A DNA stretch of 64,000 bases from Varroa destructor. Lineage: Eukaryota; Arthropoda; Arachnida; Mesostigmata; Varroidae. Each line of letters opens with the position of its first letter. Positions within the stretch are counted from its first letter, which is position 1. The notes under the pieces were generated by a model. That model was not told the origin of the DNA and searched no databases. It saw only the letters and a program-made list of their open reading frames with translations. The DNA lies in assembly GCF_002443255.2 (NCBI RefSeq), contig NW_019211455.1:18575126-18639125 (forward strand), read 5' to 3'. Positions 60,426 to 64,000 of this stretch are shown piece after piece. A program made the translations under genes and the position numbers.

Positions 60426-63400
60426 CCGTAGACACACTTCGTCTCTTTCTAGCAGTCAGCAGTCTAAAACAACGTTTAGCGGCATTGACACCACACGGCA
60501 GCATACGAAAGAAAAACAGGTTAGCCAGATGCTGAACAACCGACGGTGGAAATAGTATCATTCCCCTTCCTCTTTTTTCATTTTACCTTCATTCGAAGCT
60601 GATCACAATTTGACGCGGCTATGTGGTTAAGCAATATATTCCAAGCGCGCACAAATTTAAATTTTCTTCAGAGGAGCGGCCTTCGTCCACTAGCAGCTGC
60701 AAATAGCGTAACTGAATGAGATGACTCGTGTAATTTTTAGAGGAATATATCGAATCCGTTGCTAGTTGAAATTCTCGTTAAAGGCGTGATTATAGAGTGC
60801 GTAATAATTTGTTGCATAGACACATTTCGATGATTCGTTGTTACTGCGATCTCAGTTAGATCTGACGTTTCGCTCCGTTCCCTTAACTGCATTATTACAT
60901 AACCTAACGGTGGAAAGTCTATCTATTTTTGCCACTCAGCCGTGCAGCAACCCTGCACTTACCTTATGACCAGTGGCCAGTTTGAACACCTTTACGTCGT
61001 ACGAAAGCATCATTATTATTATTTACTGAGTAGCAATGAAAAAGTACGTCCTACCGTAGCAGGAATGAGCTATAAGTTATTTGTATCGGTGATTCGGCCA
61101 AGCTGGATAATTGGTCCACAACGTACGGGTTGATTATCGATTACCTAGGTAAAAGTGGGCTTTGTCGAAACTAATCTCCTGCTTTGCGTATTGCTCCGTC
61201 GCGCAGCTGGATAGGCATCGACGTGTCATGGCAACGACGACAGTTATTAGTAATTAATTCAGCGGGCAAATCGAGTGAACAATGGCAGCTAGCCGATGAA
61301 AACAGTGCGAGAAAATTGACACCTCTGTGTAATAGATATATTTCGATAATTAGGCTGAATTGAACCAGGCCGCTATAATTGCTTCCATGTTTGCTAATCG
61401 ATTGGCTAGCGACACTAACGGCAGCAATACGAGTTTCATACACGATAATCCCAAGCTTATATATACAGTAGTGATAACAATAGACGTTAATTGCTGATTC
61501 TTATTTCAAATTCACCGAGAGCAGTTAGCAGTAGGCAATTCTCGATCTGATCATAATCCATAGGTAGCCGATACGAACATGCGCCAACCGCTTGGCGTGA
61601 TCCTGAGCGGAGGTAACATACGTCTGATAGCCTAACAGATGCTTGATAGACCCTCTGAAGCGGTACTTAGCAACGGTACTGTTACGACGTAAAATTGAAG
61701 AATGTAGGCTACGGAGACTGAAATATGCCTTCAAGAGTTCTTGTTATTGATAAACTATAATAGGAATTGTGATATGAGCCACGAATAGGCTTTATCGAAA
61801 GTTATCTTCTTAAAAATATCCAGCCGAAGCTATAATGATCGCGAATTATCTCCTGTATTTGTCATAATGAGCTTTGATTTATATCAACGACGCCCGCAAA
61901 GCAGGATCTGTCGGATAAAACGACGATAGCAAGCGGCGTTCCGGTAATTTTTCCCACGAATGGATATCATTCCCGATTACACAGCAATCGTTCATTGATT
62001 TAAAACACGCCTATCACAGACTTATTTATTTGATATAATTAAAATCCAATCGGGGTGTTCTTGATGAATGGTTGAGCGCTTACCTAATTGCAAACTCGAC
62101 ATCCTGCTGTAAAGCCAGTGCCACATCGCTTTCGAACACCTTCTAAACACGTATGCTAAATAACTTCCTATAGCCTGTCGTAAGTTCAGAAGAGTTAACA
62201 CACAGATGTTTAAGAGAAAGCTCGAATACCGTCTACACTCGTCAGACGTTGCTGAATGTTGGGTTTATGGTTTCCACAATTCCAGCTAATCAAATCTCCT
62301 GTAAGGATAACAAACGTCTTAACATACGACAAACTATATTTTGTCTATCACTGATCGCCGTTATCGTTAAATAAACGACAAAGCGATTAACAAAGAAATA
62401 ATTAGCAAGGCTGTATTACGTGAAGGGCAGTTGTAAAAGTCTTTTTAAAGGGTTAGCGATTTATTATGAACTCGATGTTTCCGACGTTCTATAAAGCAGT
62501 GTGCTTCGAAATGCAAAACTTTGATTAATCATTCGTCTAGTATACGAGAGATTTTAAGTGCCACCCGAAAGCACACGGCGCTCAGAATGTACCGTAGTTT
62601 TATGGGAAAGTAAGGAACGCTTGACGGTTTCAGGGGTAGCGATCCATGCAATCCATAGATACGTATTTAGCTAATGTTGTTTAGCTTAAAATAGGAACGA
62701 ACGAGTAATATATAGAGTAATACAGCAAGAAAAACATAACTTACGAAACGCTACATTTTGAATAGAATCACACCGATTACTTAACATTTCCAACCAGAGT
62801 TTGACGTTCTCTGGGACAAATCGTGTAAAGTGAACGTCTCTGTTCGAATGTATACGTACAGAACGAGGAGTAACTATAAATTGTGCCAATGCTTATTTCT
62901 AAAACTGTTATAAAATTACCGTATGAAAAAAAAAAATATATATATATGGGGGATTCATATCGACGGGCGAAGTCTCCAGTTTATTGATAGCTTACAATAA
63001 ATAAAGTATTTTTTTAAATTTTCTAGTAAACCTAACCAAACCAAGTTAATTCAGTGCTACCGAGTTTGGAACTAATAGCTAGTAAGCGGACCTAGCTTTT
63101 ATGTAGAAATGGATACAGAACCGAGCTATACGGTAATGAGAGCGCCCGCGCGTTAAACATGCTGCTATATTGGTTTCATTCATCGTAAATGGCATAAAAC
63201 GAAAAAAAAAAACCTACGACAAGCATATGCCACTACAATCTGCATCAACGAGGATTTTCCCTTTCTCGTCAGAACAGCTTGGTTTTTCCTATGAACCGAC
63301 CGCAATCAACTGTCGATTTTCTGGAGACTGTTGTTTTATTCGAGTTTATATGGTACATCGTACGTACTTTAATTTGTGTACATTAAAAGATGGACAAAAC

Positions 63401-64000
63401 TGTATCACTGTGTGTACGTATTGTATAGAAAAAGTTTTTGGACGGTAAAAATACACCACTATTATCGTACAGCAAATTGCAAAAAAAAACAAATATATAT
63501 GTAGCCTCGGTAAAGGCATGTACCAACAGCAGCTACCTTAACACATTGCACTCAAGGTCAGGTCAGCAGAATCATTACTTTAACATTCAGTAGTTAGCTT
63601 CACCACGTCACTTCATTATGAAATCAATACAGGAGATCGACGCCGAAGAGGCAGAAATAAACATATCACTTCGAATTATTGAAGCCTGGCTCTCGTATTA
63701 CTCGAAATCAGACAGATATCGTGACAGAAACACACCAAAACCAACGGCTTTCAAACTTAATTTATGGCAATTATATTGATAAATATATATTTCATTACGA
63801 TTATTCAAAGGTGTACGCCCCCCGATGTGATCGCGGAGGCGGCTATGAGAATATGTTGTAAGCTATATAGTTTGGACAAGGAGGGTGCGTTGAACCAAAC
63901 AAGATTTAGATAAGCTATGCCAATACACTTCAACGTAATATAGTGAAATCAACGTGGTATAGCCATTGTTAGGTCATAAATACATAATAATAATAATGAA
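60426..64000. other. intergenic, no gene recognised
   Basis: AT-rich spacer with a poly-A/(TA)n tract at about 62926-62947 and a shorter A-rich tract near 63480. No recognisable coding or RNA feature to the end of the window. Confidence 0.55.

Noticed and set aside
60214..60561. 115-codon minus-strand ORF
   Set aside because: It spans the tRNA-like B box, and its translation looks like the artefact ORFs produced by tRNA-derived repeats rather than a gene.

Overview
This is an animal nuclear genome window: split genes with GT-AG introns, long AT-rich spacers, microsatellites and a decayed mariner transposon. The two gene families I can name (BABAM1/MERIT40, and a chromatin protein with a SAMD1-like winged helix, a double PHD finger and a SAM domain) are metazoan. 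An arthropod is likely. The gene-poor layout would fit a chelicerate such as a parasitiform mite, but nothing in the sequence settles the species.

Layout. (1) 1-27 kb: no gene I can identify. It holds a few ORFs with good splice-site context (a possible two-exon gene on the minus strand at 6.3-8.6 kb; possible exons at 20.4 and 25.1-25.3 kb), two strong hairpins, a diverged direct duplication (16.7-17.7 kb), a run of 19 G and a CCG repeat. (2) 27.5-33.0 kb, plus strand: a five-exon BABAM1/MERIT40 homologue of 852 residues. It has a Gln-rich N-terminal extension of about 440 residues, a 25-nt microexon and an acidic/Gln-rich insertion before the last exon. (3) 33.0-37.1 kb: spacer between convergent genes, with a 79-bp tandem duplication. 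(4) 37.1-41.2 kb, minus strand: a compact seven-exon gene for a WH-PHD-PHD-SAM protein (730 residues). (5) 41.2-49.8 kb: the spacer between two start codons facing away from each other, with GC-rich promoter-like blocks and a perfect YY1/Pho-type motif. (6) 49.8-57.4 kb, plus strand: a second, larger copy of the same gene (948 residues). It has seven exons with the same intron phases (1,0,1,1,2,0), and a mariner remnant lies in its expanded second intron. (7) 57.4-64 kb: 3' UTR and spacer, with one tRNA-like/SINE-like patch.

The main observation is the pair of divergently transcribed paralogues. The winged helix resembles those of SAMD1 and KAT6A/B, the double PHD finger resembles those of KAT6/DPF proteins, and the C-terminal SAM domain resembles that of SAMD1. 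By family knowledge this combines a CpG-DNA binder, a histone H3-tail reader and an oligomerisation module in one protein. Both copies have intact reading frames. Between the domains they have diverged almost completely, except for several short conserved motifs. All exon models are my own manual reading of splice sites and phases, without transcript data.
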